Origin: a bacterium 210917-SL.2.15
Lineage (GTDB): Bacteria > Bacillota > Clostridia > Oscillospirales > Oscillospiraceae
Direction of reading: 5' to 3'
Assembly (NCBI GenBank): GCA_020555605.1
Contig: JAJCJC010000005.1
Coordinates: 62,001 to 126,000, forward strand
Length of the DNA: 64,000 nucleotides
The position numbers and the translations under genes are program-made. Below the pieces are notes generated by a model. The model was given only the letters and a program-made list of their open reading frames with translations, did no database searches and had not been told where the DNA came from. Positions 32,918 through 40,961 of the stretch are shown here, in pieces (position 1 is the stretch's first letter; every line of letters starts with the position of its first letter).

Positions 32918-35608
32918 TTACGCGTCGTATTCCGTCCGGTAGATGACCTCATCCTGGATAGGCTTGCCGATCTCGCACCAGTACTGCGTAAAGCCAGCCA
33001 CGCGGACCATCAGGTCACGATAATCGTCGGGCTTCTTCTGGGCCTCGCGCAGAACCTTGGAAGAGGTGATATTGAACTGGACATGGAAGCCGCCCTTGCG
33101 CATGTAGGCACGGATGATCTCCAGCAGCTTCTTGGTGCCGTTGAGTCCCTTGACGGCCGTCGGATGGATCTTGACATTCATCTGAGAGTTCTGGCACATT
33201 GCGTGGTCATAGCAGGTAGCGGATTCAAACACAGCATAAATACCGTTCTTATCCGTGGTGGGCGCCGGGGACATGGAGCCGTCGGCGTAGGTGGTGCCGG
33301 CCAGGCGTCCGTCGGGCGTTGCCAGGGTGATGGCGCCCTGCGGGCCGTGGGTGGACACGGAAATCTGGCACATGTAATACTGTTTGCCGTAGTAAGAACG
33401 CAGGCGCAGCATTTCAGGCAGCATACGCTCCTCGTAATCCTTCAGGATGCTGTCGGCATAGGGATCGGCATTGCCGTACTTGGGCGCGTTGACGCAGTCG
33501 AAGAAGATCTTCTCGTACTTGGGCGCCTCGTCGGTTGCCTCGCGGCGGTCAGGCGAATAGACGCCGGTTTCGAACGCTGTCTTGAAGCCGAAGTTGTGGA
33601 GGATTGCGTCGGTCATCTCTTCGAGGGTGTACTTCTTGTCGTCGTACACGTTCTTCTTCAGCGAAGACATGGAGTTGATGAAGTTGATGGTGCCGCAGGA
33701 CTCGAAGTTGATGCCGCCGTTGTAGCGGGCGCCCTCGTTGCCGATGTGCTGACCCTTCTTGAAGCAGTCGGGCTTGAGCATGGAGGCCACCACGGGCATA
33801 TTAATCTTTCTCCAAACATCCATCTGAATGTTGTTGATCTTGTTGGCCACATCCAGCAGCTCGCGCATGTACATCATCCACACATCCCACACATCCTCGA
33901 AGGTGTCGAGCTTGTGGTTATGGGGGGCAAAGACCTGAATACCGGTGCGCTTATCTTCGCCGTTGGTGAGCACCAGCTCCAGCAGCTTGGGCAGGCCGGT
34001 GAAGTGAATACCGGTGCCGCAGGTGGGGGCGGCGCCGCCGGGAACCATGTAGGTCTTGCCATTGTAGTGCAGGGGCTGGAAGCAGCCGGGAGAAGACTCA
34101 AGGCAGCCGCCCAGGCACCATGCGCGGGCATCGTAAATGTTCATGCCCTCAGGCTGATAGTGGCGCAGCATGTAGTTCATACCGCCCTGGTTGTTCATCC
34201 ATGCCGGATAACCCATACCCAGCTTGCAGCAGCGGGCACACTTCATCAGAAAGTCCTCGGGGGTCTTTTCATCATAGAGCACAGAGAGGGTGGGCTGAGA
34301 CGTCTTGGCGCGCATACCGGCTTCCACGATCAGATATTCCAGAGGCGTAACTGCCGTCAGGCCGTCGTAGCCCAGGCCGCCCATGGACAGGTTGTTGAAG
34401 GTGTTGCCCGAGAGCACGCCGCCGGTGACACCGGAGGAGGCAAAGCACTCGATGGAGGTGATCTTGATACGATACAGCTCCAGCAGTTCTTCCACTTCTT
34501 CGTCAGTGGTCACGCCGTCTGCGATATCCTTTTCATAGAAGGGCTGCAGCACCTGGCCCAAACGGCCGATGGACATACCGGACTGCGGGTCTTCGTTGAC
34601 CACGCCCAGATGGCACAGGAAGGTCAGCTGCAGGGCTTCGCGGAAGGTCGCGGGCTTCTTGTGAGCGATGTTGTGCATCACCTGGGCGATCTCCTCGTAG
34701 TCCTTCTTCTGAGCCGGGTCGGTCTCAATGCCGGCCAGGAACTCAGCGCGCCTGCCGTAGTTGTCAGCCCAGTGGGACAGACCCTTGGTGATCTCCTTGG
34801 TGGCCACATAATAGTAGCCGCGGCTCATGCCGAGGATACCGTCGTCGCCGGCCTCGCCGAGCACCTCGGCGATCTTCTCGTCGCACATCTCGATGATGCG
34901 GTCAAAGCCGTATTCCAGAGGCATGTAATAGTTGATGACTTCGCGGCCCTGCGGGATAGCCCAGGAGTCGAACATGATCAGCACGCTGTCGCGATAGCCT
35001 TTCCATTTGTCGTATTCGGGAACGATCTTGGAGTAACGGTCACTGACGCGCTCCACGGAGGCGTTGTCCCAATACTTCGACACTTTGACCAGCACGGGGA
35101 TCTCTTCCTTGCGCATACCGAATTTCTGCGCAATGGAGATCACGTTGCCGAAGTTCTTGGTCACGTTGCCGCCGCCGGCGCCGACCACGGAAACCGCATC
35201 CGCCGCAGCCAGCGGGGGCGCGTCGGCCTCGTTCATCAGCGCTTCGGCCTGGGCGTTGAAGAAGGATGCGTCCACCCAAGGGAAGGGGAACGCGCCGCGC
35301 CAGTTTTTGGTCTTGTTCATGACCAGCTTTTCACCGGGCCAGATGGTGGGGGTGGTGTGGGAGAGTGCCGCACCGTAAGCCTTCGCACGGCGAATCTCAG
35401 TGACGTCGCCTTCGTTCTCCCACCAGACACGGTTGTACCAATACGGGATTTCCATATCCACCGTGTTCTTCATCGAATAATAGATGTTGATGAGTTTTGT
35501 GAAGCGCTCGGAGGGTTCGGGAACGTCCGCTTCGGTGAAGTTATCCACCGGAGTCACGTCCAAACCGCGTCTCTTCAAGATTTCCTGTACTCTTGCTTCA
35601 TTACCCAT
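32918..35608 (-). CDS. hpdB: 4-hydroxyphenylacetate decarboxylase glycyl-radical subunit
   Basis: 896 aa. Decarboxylates 4-hydroxyphenylacetate to p-cresol. Counting residues gives the thiyl Cys502 and Glu504 (GGCLESSPG), His535 (GTGIHFTG), Glu636 (GGINFESCG) and the radical Gly872 (VRVAGFTQYW). Each is offset by one from the published C. difficile residues Cys503, Glu505, His536, Glu637 and Gly873. This is strong evidence for HPAD rather than pyruvate formate-lyase, diol dehydratase or indoleacetate decarboxylase. GGGAGG precedes the ATG. The promoter carries a 13-bp dyad shared with nat. Confidence 0.96.
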   Translation of the reverse strand: MGNEARVQEILKRRGLDVTPVDNFTEADVPEPSERFTKLINIYYSMKNTVDMEIPYWYNRVWWENEGDVTEIRRAKAYGAALSHTTPTIWPGEKLVMNKTKNWRGAFPFPWVDASFFNAQAEALMNEADAPPLAAADAVSVVGAGGGNVTKNFGNVISIAQKFGMRKEEIPVLVKVSKYWDNASVERVSDRYSKIVPEYDKWKGYRDSVLIMFDSWAIPQGREVINYYMPLEYGFDRIIEMCDEKIAEVLGEAGDDGILGMSRGYYYVATKEITKGLSHWADNYGRRAEFLAGIETDPAQKKDYEEIAQVMHNIAHKKPATFREALQLTFLCHLGVVNEDPQSGMSIGRLGQVLQPFYEKDIADGVTTDEEVEELLELYRIKITSIECFASSGVTGGVLSGNTFNNLSMGGLGYDGLTAVTPLEYLIVEAGMRAKTSQPTLSVLYDEKTPEDFLMKCARCCKLGMGYPAWMNNQGGMNYMLRHYQPEGMNIYDARAWCLGGCLESSPGCFQPLHYNGKTYMVPGGAAPTCGTGIHFTGLPKLLELVLTNGEDKRTGIQVFAPHNHKLDTFEDVWDVWMMYMRELLDVANKINNIQMDVWRKINMPVVASMLKPDCFKKGQHIGNEGARYNGGINFESCGTINFINSMSSLKKNVYDDKKYTLEEMTDAILHNFGFKTAFETGVYSPDRREATDEAPKYEKIFFDCVNAPKYGNADPYADSILKDYEERMLPEMLRLRSYYGKQYYMCQISVSTHGPQGAITLATPDGRLAGTTYADGSMSPAPTTDKNGIYAVFESATCYDHAMCQNSQMNVKIHPTAVKGLNGTKKLLEIIRAYMRKGGFHVQFNITSSKVLREAQKKPDDYRDLMVRVAGFTQYWCEIGKPIQDEVIYRTEYDA

Positions 35609-35678
35609 GTCGATCCTCCCTTAAAAAATTTATCGTTTCGGTTTCTTCATTCACTGCGTCTTCCTCGGTTGTAGCTCC

Positions 35679-35720
35679 ATCCTAATCTTGATTTTCACAA
35701 ACCGACAGTGCAAAGTGCAC
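35679..35720 (-). promoter_or_regulatory. hpdB promoter with activator-type dyad (site 1)
   Basis: GTGCAAAGTGCAC (35708-35720) is a near-symmetric 13-mer. On the minus strand TAGGAT (35679-35684) lies where a -10 would be if the site is centred about 41.5 bp upstream of transcription start. There is no good -35, as expected for class II activation. The promoter call is inferred from geometry shared with nat. Confidence 0.5.
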
Positions 35721-35758
35721 AGTTTCAAAAAACATCTTCAACTCATTTTTGCCTTTGT

Positions 35759-35771
35759 GTACAAAGTGCGC
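35759..35771. promoter_or_regulatory. Dyad site 2 upstream of hpdB
   Basis: GTACAAAGTGCGC differs from site 1 at two positions and starts 51 bp from it. An overlapping palindrome, CTTTGT-GT-ACAAAG (35753-35766), is also present. Confidence 0.35.
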
Positions 35772-35776
35772 AGAAG

Positions 35777-35789
35777 GTGTAATTTGCAC
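35777..35789. promoter_or_regulatory. Dyad site 3 upstream of hpdB
   Basis: GTGTAATTTGCAC: half-sites GTGTAA and GTGCAA around a central T. It matches the nat site on the opposite strand at 12 of 13 bases. Confidence 0.5.
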
Positions 35790-35848
35790 ACCAAAAGCGC
35801 GCAGGTTTTTTTAGCCGTTTTCACCAATGCGGCTGGATCTTCGGACAG

Positions 35849-35887
35849 AAAAAACGCTTTGTTCCTCAACGGAACAAAGCGTTTTTT
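35849..35887 (-). terminator. Terminator of nat
   Basis: AAAAAACGCTTTGTTCC and GGAACAAAGCGTTTTTT are 17-bp arms around TCAAC. A and T runs on both sides. Confidence 0.9.
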
Positions 35888-35899
35888 ATATCGTCTTTT

Positions 35900-36766
35900 T
35901 TACGTATCCAGCCCGGCTAATGCCTCCGCATTCATACCGAAGTAATCAATACAAGCCTGTTTGAGCGCAGCGCGGTCGGGCAAAGGACGTTCCTCCAGTA
36001 CACCGTTTTCATGCAGACGCAGCACATCGTTGTCCACTGCCACACTACCGCCCGGGCGCATCAGGTTCATGACCCGGTTGTTGTAAAAGCGGGACTTGGC
36101 ATGGTAGGTCATATAGGTGTTGACCGGCACAAAATCCACCGGATCCACCGGCACATCCGAGAACACCACCAGCGGCGTTTCGCCTGCCTCTTCCACCAGA
36201 ATAGTCCGCCGCAGGCCGCGCACCGGCTCCGTATCGAACCGGAAACGCAGGACGCCTGACGTCTGTACCTCGGGCCGGTCCAGATACAGGGCCGTCACTG
36301 GGGACGGGCCGCCAAATCCCACATCGCACAAAACGCGCTCCTGCGATTGCGGCAGCGTGACCACCGTGGCCCGATGGCACAGGGGCGGGAACACGCCCTC
36401 CCGCAGCACCCGCTGTCCCACCGCATAGCAGGAAAACCCCAGGGCTTCGAGCAGCGCAGAAAACAGAGCGTTCAGTTCAAAGCAGTAGCCGCCCCGTCGG
36501 CGGGTCACAATTTTATCAAAAATATCCGGAATTTCCAGCGATACTTCCTGATGCAAATCATACCCGTCAATATTTTCAAAAGGTATATGGAACAGATGCG
36601 CGTGCACCAGGCAGTCCAGCGATTCTTTTGTGTGGGGAACGCTGTAGTCCGAAGGGGACAGCGGAAGCTCCGGGTGCATGGCACGGCGGTAGTCCTCCGG
36701 CGCCAGACCGATGCGCGCGAGGTAGGCGCCCACGTCGGGCGGCAGGGCATATAAACCTTTGATCAT
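35900..36766 (-). CDS. nat: Arylamine N-acetyltransferase
   Basis: 288-aa NAT-family enzyme that moves acetyl (or another acyl group) from CoA to aromatic amines, hydrazines or hydroxylamines. The catalytic triad is visible: Cys95 in RRRGGYCFELN, His131 in LCHRATVV and Asp148 in LCDVGFGG. I use ATG 36766 with AAAGGAGG upstream. Its promoter carries the same dyad at the same spacing as hpdB, so it probably belongs to the same aromatic-compound regulon; the natural acceptor is unknown. Confidence 0.93.
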   Translation of the reverse strand: MIKGLYALPPDVGAYLARIGLAPEDYRRAMHPELPLSPSDYSVPHTKESLDCLVHAHLFHIPFENIDGYDLHQEVSLEIPDIFDKIVTRRRGGYCFELNALFSALLEALGFSCYAVGQRVLREGVFPPLCHRATVVTLPQSQERVLCDVGFGGPSPVTALYLDRPEVQTSGVLRFRFDTEPVRGLRRTILVEEAGETPLVVFSDVPVDPVDFVPVNTYMTYHAKSRFYNNRVMNLMRPGGSVAVDNDVLRLHENGVLEERPLPDRAALKQACIDYFGMNAEALAGLDT

Positions 36767-36817
36767 AACAATCCTCCTTTGCAAAACACAGCTTTCTGTT
36801 CAACTCTCTTTGCCGCT

Positions 36818-36859
36818 ATCTTAACGAGAAACCATCAAAATCAACAGTGCAATTTACAC
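36818..36859 (-). promoter_or_regulatory. nat promoter with activator-type dyad (site 4)
   Basis: GTGCAATTTACAC (36847-36859), with TAAGAT (36818-36823) as the inferred -10 on the minus strand. The dyad centre is 30 bp from the upstream edge of the -10, exactly as at hpdB. Confidence 0.5.
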
Positions 36860-37343
36860 AGCACCGAAAAATATTCTTTCAAAAATATTCCTATTCTATT
36901 TTAGAACTGTTTGTTTTCCCCTTTTTAGATTTTTTTCTTCTCGTCCAAAAGAATTGTTTGTTTTTTACAAACTTACGCGATGTATGTTGGAAGTTCTTGC
37001 TTTTCTCGTCAAAAAAGCTTATGATATCTTTGCAAAAATAAATGGATACCCCTTTTCCTTTCGTTTCTGCGCATCTGGTTGCCCAGGCAGGCGCGGCTGT
37101 TTTCTGCCGGCGCCGGCACGTTTTTTAAGCACTTTTCCTGTTCGCGCGCACCCGATCTGCCGCGGCAGGTTTCTAACGCCATTCAAAGAAAGCCATGGCT
37201 TTCTTTGCGTTTATCGTCCATAAACGCGGGACGTCACCTGCACAGGTTTCGAAGGGATAAATGAATCTGGCACGTCATACATATATTTGAGAGAAAATGG
37301 AGCGAAACTTTTTCAGGCTTTTATGGGGGGTATTGGGTTAATT
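36860..37343 (+). other. Long leader/intergenic region before the Crp/Fnr-like gene
   Basis: No protein gene is supported here. A plus-strand promoter, TTGCTT (36997-37002), 17 nt, TATGAT (37020-37025), would give a leader of about 310 nt. The leader holds a perfect 24-bp palindrome (37184-37207; AAGAAAGCCATGGCTTTCTT core) and a hairpin GCGTTTAT-cgtcc-ATAAACGC (37207-37227). Upstream of the promoter is GTTTGT-n-ACAAAC (36955-36971). No riboswitch class recognised. Confidence 0.55.
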
Positions 37344-37997
37344 ATGAAGTTAGAAGACACCACAATTTATCCGTTTATCCGCAGCGACCCCGCACTGTGT
37401 AAGCTGCACACTTTTGCCCGGGGGAAATACATCATTCGTGTCGGCGAGGCGGCAGATATCTGGTATCTGGTCAATGGGAAAGTACAGGTAGAAACCACCA
37501 CGCAAAACGGCAAAAAACTGGTGGTCGACACAATCTGCGAAGACAATTATGTGGGACACCTGAGCAACTTTTGGGGCCAGAACTTTTACTGCGACAGCTA
37601 CGCCCTGGTTTCCAGCATTTTGATCCGCATTCCGAAAGAGCGCTTCCTGAAAATGATGGAGTCTCTGGAATTCAGCCGTCATTTCTATATGAAAACCAAC
37701 GCACGGCTTTACGACATGTACAAAAAGGAACTGGTGCGGGGCCTGTTTTCCCAGCGCCAGCAGTTTGCCTTTTACGTCATCAAGTATTCGCAGAACAACA
37801 TCTGCCGCATCCATAACCTCAGCGGCATCTGCGAATTCCTGAAGATCAGCCGCCGCCATTTCTACAATCTACTCGACCGCTTTTCCGAGGACGGCATTAT
37901 CAAGCGCCTGGATGACGGCGACATCGAAATCCTCGATTTGGACGCACTCTATAAAGTTGCCGAGCCTGTGGTCAATTTTTCTTACAACAAGATGTAA
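37344..37997 (+). CDS. Crp/Fnr-family transcription regulator
   Basis: 217 aa. An N-terminal cyclic-nucleotide-binding-like domain (about 18-125; HTFARGKYIIRVGEAADIWYLVNGKVQV) is followed by a long helix and a C-terminal HTH_Crp (about 155-205; GICEFLKISRRHFYNLLDRFSEDGIIKR). There is no N-terminal Fnr-type cysteine cluster, so an Fe-S oxygen sensor is unlikely. The layout resembles CprK, which binds a chlorinated 4-hydroxyphenylacetate. Sensing 4-hydroxyphenylacetate for hpd/nat control is therefore a reasonable inference. ATG 37344 is preferred; ATG 37323 is possible. A dyad-like GTGTAAGCTGCAC lies inside the gene (37397-37409). Confidence 0.83.
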   Translation: MKLEDTTIYPFIRSDPALCKLHTFARGKYIIRVGEAADIWYLVNGKVQVETTTQNGKKLVVDTICEDNYVGHLSNFWGQNFYCDSYALVSSILIRIPKERFLKMMESLEFSRHFYMKTNARLYDMYKKELVRGLFSQRQQFAFYVIKYSQNNICRIHNLSGICEFLKISRRHFYNLLDRFSEDGIIKRLDDGDIEILDLDALYKVAEPVVNFSYNKM

Positions 37998-38020
37998 CCG
38001 CCGTTTGGAGGACGATACCT

Positions 38021-38926
38021 ATGATGCATTATACTACCGAGCTGTTGGGTGACAACACACTCCTGTTTCGCTTTACCGTACCCGCTGAAGAATACACGGC
38101 GGCGCTGGATGAGGTCTGGCGCACCAATAAGGTCCGCTATCCGGTGCCCGGCATGCGCGACGGCAAAGCCAGCCGCGCTATGATCGAGCGGTATCACGGC
38201 AAAGACGTTTTTGAAAAACCGGCTTTGGATCAGCTGGTAACCTCTGCTTACCGCAAAGCCGCCTCGGAATACCCCGAGGAAATTTACTACACCCCCACCG
38301 TGCGGGTAGAGCAGCACGCGGAGGGAAAGGACCTGTGCTTCACTGCCCGAGTTCAGATCCGCCCGGAGGTCCGTTTGGGAGATTACCGCGCCGTGCTGCT
38401 GCGGCCGGATGACCTGCGCCGGGCCGAACAGGCCGCGCAGGAAACGCCCGGCGAACAGCAAAGCGAAACCCGCGCCTATCTGCTCCGGTCTGCCCTGGTG
38501 GACCGCATCGCCGCCGGCAGCCGCGTGGAGGTGCCGGAAACCATGATCCACGAGCGCGCGCTCAGCATGGCCCGCTCGCTGGAGCAACGGCTGGAGCAGG
38601 GTCAATCCTCCATGGAAGAATACTACAAGGCCTGCCATACTGACCGGGAGCATTTGCTGGCGGATTTCGCCCAGGCGGCGAAAGATCAGCTGCGCGCCCG
38701 GCTGACCTTGCTGGCCATCGCCCGCGCCGAAGGGCTGGAAGCCACTGAAGCGGAATATGATGCAGAGGTGGCCCGGCTGAGCGGCATGTATCTGATGCCC
38801 GAGGATAAGCTGCGCCCGTTGCTGGCACGCCGGGAAGGCATCAAAATCCGGCAGGACATCGCCATTTCCAAAGCCGCCGACTGGGTTGCCGCCCAAGTCC
38901 GGCAGCAAACGGCAGCAACCCCGTGA
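38021..38926 (+). CDS. Trigger-factor paralogue lacking the PPIase domain
   Basis: 301 aa against about 430 for ordinary trigger factor. The N-terminal ribosome-binding-type domain (about 1-115) has VPGMRDGKASRAMIERYHG in place of the usual GFRxGKxP docking loop. The FKBP-type domain is absent. The C-terminal chaperone arms (about 140-301; VEVPETMIHERALSMARSLEQRL) are kept. So it is probably a chaperone with altered or lost ribosome docking; a full-length tig presumably exists elsewhere. It starts 24 nt after the Crp/Fnr-like gene, with GGAGG 9 nt before the ATG, and is likely cotranscribed with it. Confidence 0.8.
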   Translation: MMHYTTELLGDNTLLFRFTVPAEEYTAALDEVWRTNKVRYPVPGMRDGKASRAMIERYHGKDVFEKPALDQLVTSAYRKAASEYPEEIYYTPTVRVEQHAEGKDLCFTARVQIRPEVRLGDYRAVLLRPDDLRRAEQAAQETPGEQQSETRAYLLRSALVDRIAAGSRVEVPETMIHERALSMARSLEQRLEQGQSSMEEYYKACHTDREHLLADFAQAAKDQLRARLTLLAIARAEGLEATEAEYDAEVARLSGMYLMPEDKLRPLLARREGIKIRQDIAISKAADWVAAQVRQQTAATP

Positions 38927-38937
38927 GAAGCAAAAAC

Positions 38938-38973
38938 AACGGCCCGTGCAGCAATCGCTGCACGGGCCGTTTT
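38938..38973. terminator. Bidirectional terminator between the trigger-factor paralogue and aroK
   Basis: AACGGCCCGTGCAGC and GCTGCACGGGCCGTT, 15-bp arms around AATC, followed by TT. Confidence 0.85.
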
Positions 38974-38974
38974 G

Positions 38975-39517
38975 TCAGGATTCTGTGGATTGGCAAGGCT
39001 CTGTTTCCTTCCTCCACACCCGGATGATTTCTTCTACCACCGGTTCCACGGCGCGTTCCGTGTAGGCCACAGATACCGTGGCGTCCGCCCAATGCCGGTA
39101 AAGGGGCGTGCGCAGTGCATAGATATCCGTCAGGGTCTGCCCCGGGGCAAAGGCAATGCCGCGGGTGGTGATATTATGGATGCGGCGCTCCAGCTCCGGC
39201 AGCGGCACATCGAGATAGACGAACCGCCCATGCTGCGCCAAGTGCGCCATAGCCTTTTCGCTGATCGGCACACTTCCGCCGGTGGCAATCACCGTATCCC
39301 GGAAATCTGTTTCCAGCACCGTCTCCTCCTCCACCTGCAAAAAGGCGTCCAGCCCGCGCCGGTCCAGAATTTCCTGCAGCGTACAGTTCTCGCGCCTGCA
39401 GATCAGCAGATCCACATCCACAAAGTCCATGCCCAGCGCCTTAGCCAACACGACGCCCACCGTGCTCTTTCCGCTGCCGGGCATTCCGATCAATACAATA
39501 TTTTCTCTGCCTGACAT
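38975..39517 (-). CDS. aroK: Shikimate kinase
   Basis: 180 aa. Phosphorylates shikimate with ATP in chorismate synthesis. Walker A GMPGSGKST (about residues 11-19), substrate-binding Asp in DVDLLI, VIATGGSVP (the GGG-type loop) and RTPLYRHWAD are present. ATG 39517 with AGGAGG upstream. Its terminator is shared with the convergent trigger-factor paralogue. aroD, another shikimate-pathway gene, occurs at 59.8 kb but not adjacent. Confidence 0.93.
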   Translation of the reverse strand: MSGRENIVLIGMPGSGKSTVGVVLAKALGMDFVDVDLLICRRENCTLQEILDRRGLDAFLQVEEETVLETDFRDTVIATGGSVPISEKAMAHLAQHGRFVYLDVPLPELERRIHNITTRGIAFAPGQTLTDIYALRTPLYRHWADATVSVAYTERAVEPVVEEIIRVWRKETEPCQSTES

Positions 39518-39548
39518 GGCGTTTCCTCCTTTTGTTCCGCAAGCCGTC

Positions 39549-40382
39549 TCAATCTCTGTGCAGATCCCGCAAAAGCGCGATCTCCTCGGCATACCCCGAC
39601 AGATCATTGGGCGTTTCCAGACAGAAAGGGAGGTCGCGCAGCAGGGGATGATTGGTCACGGCACTCAGCACCGCCGTTCCGATGCAGCCCTCGCCGATTT
39701 TGGCGTGGCGGTCCTTATGGGCGCCCAGCGGGTTCATACTGTCGTTGAGGTGGACGGCCTTGAGACGCTCCAGCCCCACCACCCGGTCAAATTCCTCCAG
39801 CACGCCGTCCAGATCTTCGGCAATATTGTAACCGGCATCCCATACGTGGCAGGTGTCCAGACATACGCCCATGCGGTCGCTCTGCTCCACCCGGTCGAGA
39901 ATGGCACGCAGCTCTTCAAAGCTGCGCCCCACCTCGCTGCCTTTACCCGCCATGGTTTCCAGCAGTACAGTGGTGTGCTGCCCGGGCTGCAGAACCTGGT
40001 TGAGGATTTCGGCGATTTTGCGCACGCCCTCCTCCGCCCCCTGCTTCACATGGCTGCCGGGGTGAAAATTATAATAATTCCCGGGAAGATATTCCATCCG
40101 CATCAAATCATCCGCCATAGTGCGGCGGGCAAAATCCCGCAATCCCTCATCTGCAGCGCAGGCATTGAGAGTATAAGGCGCGTGGGCAATGATCTTGGCA
40201 AAGCCATGCTCCTCCAACAGCCGGCGCAGAGCTTCCAGGTCTTCCGTATTCAGGGGCTTAGCCGTCCCGCCCCGGGGATTGCGGGTAAAAAACTGAAAGG
40301 TGTCCGCCCCGATGGATAGCGCCTCTTTCCCCATATGGGCATAGCCCTTGGACGATGACAAATGACATCCGATGTGCAGCAT
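39549..40382 (-). CDS. nfo: Endonuclease IV (AP endonuclease)
   Basis: 277 aa. A TIM-barrel zinc enzyme that cuts DNA 5' of abasic sites in base-excision repair, complementing ung in this window. Metal-ligand motifs: [50 protein letters not shown] and CLETP. Start ATG 40382, two bases after the stop of the broken GNAT gene, so the two were once translationally linked. Confidence 0.95.
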   Translation of the reverse strand: MLHIGCHLSSSKGYAHMGKEALSIGADTFQFFTRNPRGGTAKPLNTEDLEALRRLLEEHGFAKIIAHAPYTLNACAADEGLRDFARRTMADDLMRMEYLPGNYYNFHPGSHVKQGAEEGVRKIAEILNQVLQPGQHTTVLLETMAGKGSEVGRSFEELRAILDRVEQSDRMGVCLDTCHVWDAGYNIAEDLDGVLEEFDRVVGLERLKAVHLNDSMNPLGAHKDRHAKIGEGCIGTAVLSAVTNHPLLRDLPFCLETPNDLSGYAEEIALLRDLHRD

Positions 40383-40384
40383 GG

Positions 40385-40879
40385 TTAGATCTTCTCCTTT
40401 TCCGCCGCCTCCGGGCGGCGCTTGTGCATGACAACGTTTTTCAGCCGGACGCCCCGGCGCTCCACTTCCTGCCCCCGCACCGCCTGCCAGTCCCTCTGCT
40501 CAAAGAAGGGCCGCGCAGTCAGGGAAGCGTGGGTAATATACTCTTTCGCAGCACTTCTGCTCTCCAGATGCGCACAAATGGCTAAAGCTATCCCCTAACC
40601 CTGGCAGTCCTTATGGACATACAGCCGGTCGAGATATCCCGCCGCGTCCATATCGCCAAAGCCCACAATACTCCCATCTTGTTCCGCGATCACGGTGTCG
40701 TGCTCCCGAAACGAACGATCCCAGGCATCCAGATCTACTTCGCCCGTGGCCCAGGCGTCCAACTGCAGCGGCGTATAGTCCCGCGCATTGACCGTGTGCA
40801 CTGTTTCATAAAACAGTTCCGCCAGTGCCGCACGATCCTCCGATCGATACAGCCACAAGGAAAGCATTGGATGGTTCAT
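40385..40879 (-). pseudogene. GNAT acetyltransferase interrupted by an in-frame TAG
   Basis: From ATG 40879 the frame gives an N-terminal GNAT domain (LYRSEDRAALAELFYETVHTV) up to the acetyl-CoA loop LYVHKDCQG. There TAG (40595-40597) replaces what is normally Arg or Gln in the Q-G-x-G-[IL]A motif. The same frame continues without further change: [40 protein letters not shown], ending in TAA at 40385. So a single point mutation separates it from a full 164-residue acetyltransferase. Either a recent pseudogene, a sequencing error or amber readthrough. Confidence 0.8.
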
Positions 40880-40929
40880 TTTATATCTTCCCGCATCAAA
40901 AAGCAAGTGCCTCTTTCTTCCGTTTGATA

Positions 40930-40960
40930 AAAAACAGGACAGCGACGCTGTCCTGTTTTT
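40930..40960. terminator. Terminator after ftsH
   Basis: AAAAACAGGACAGC and GCTGTCCTGTTTTT around GAC, just past the ftsH stop. Confidence 0.88.
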
Positions 40961-40961
40961 C

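Noticed and set aside
32897-35674. 925-codon open frame opposite hpdB
   Set aside because: HpdB is certain from its catalytic residues. The opposing frame is His/Val/Leu-rich shadow sequence.
37397-37409. GTGTAAGCTGCAC as a fifth operator of the hpd/nat type
   Set aside because: It lies inside the Crp/Fnr coding region with no promoter nearby. It may be chance, so I did not list it as a regulatory feature.
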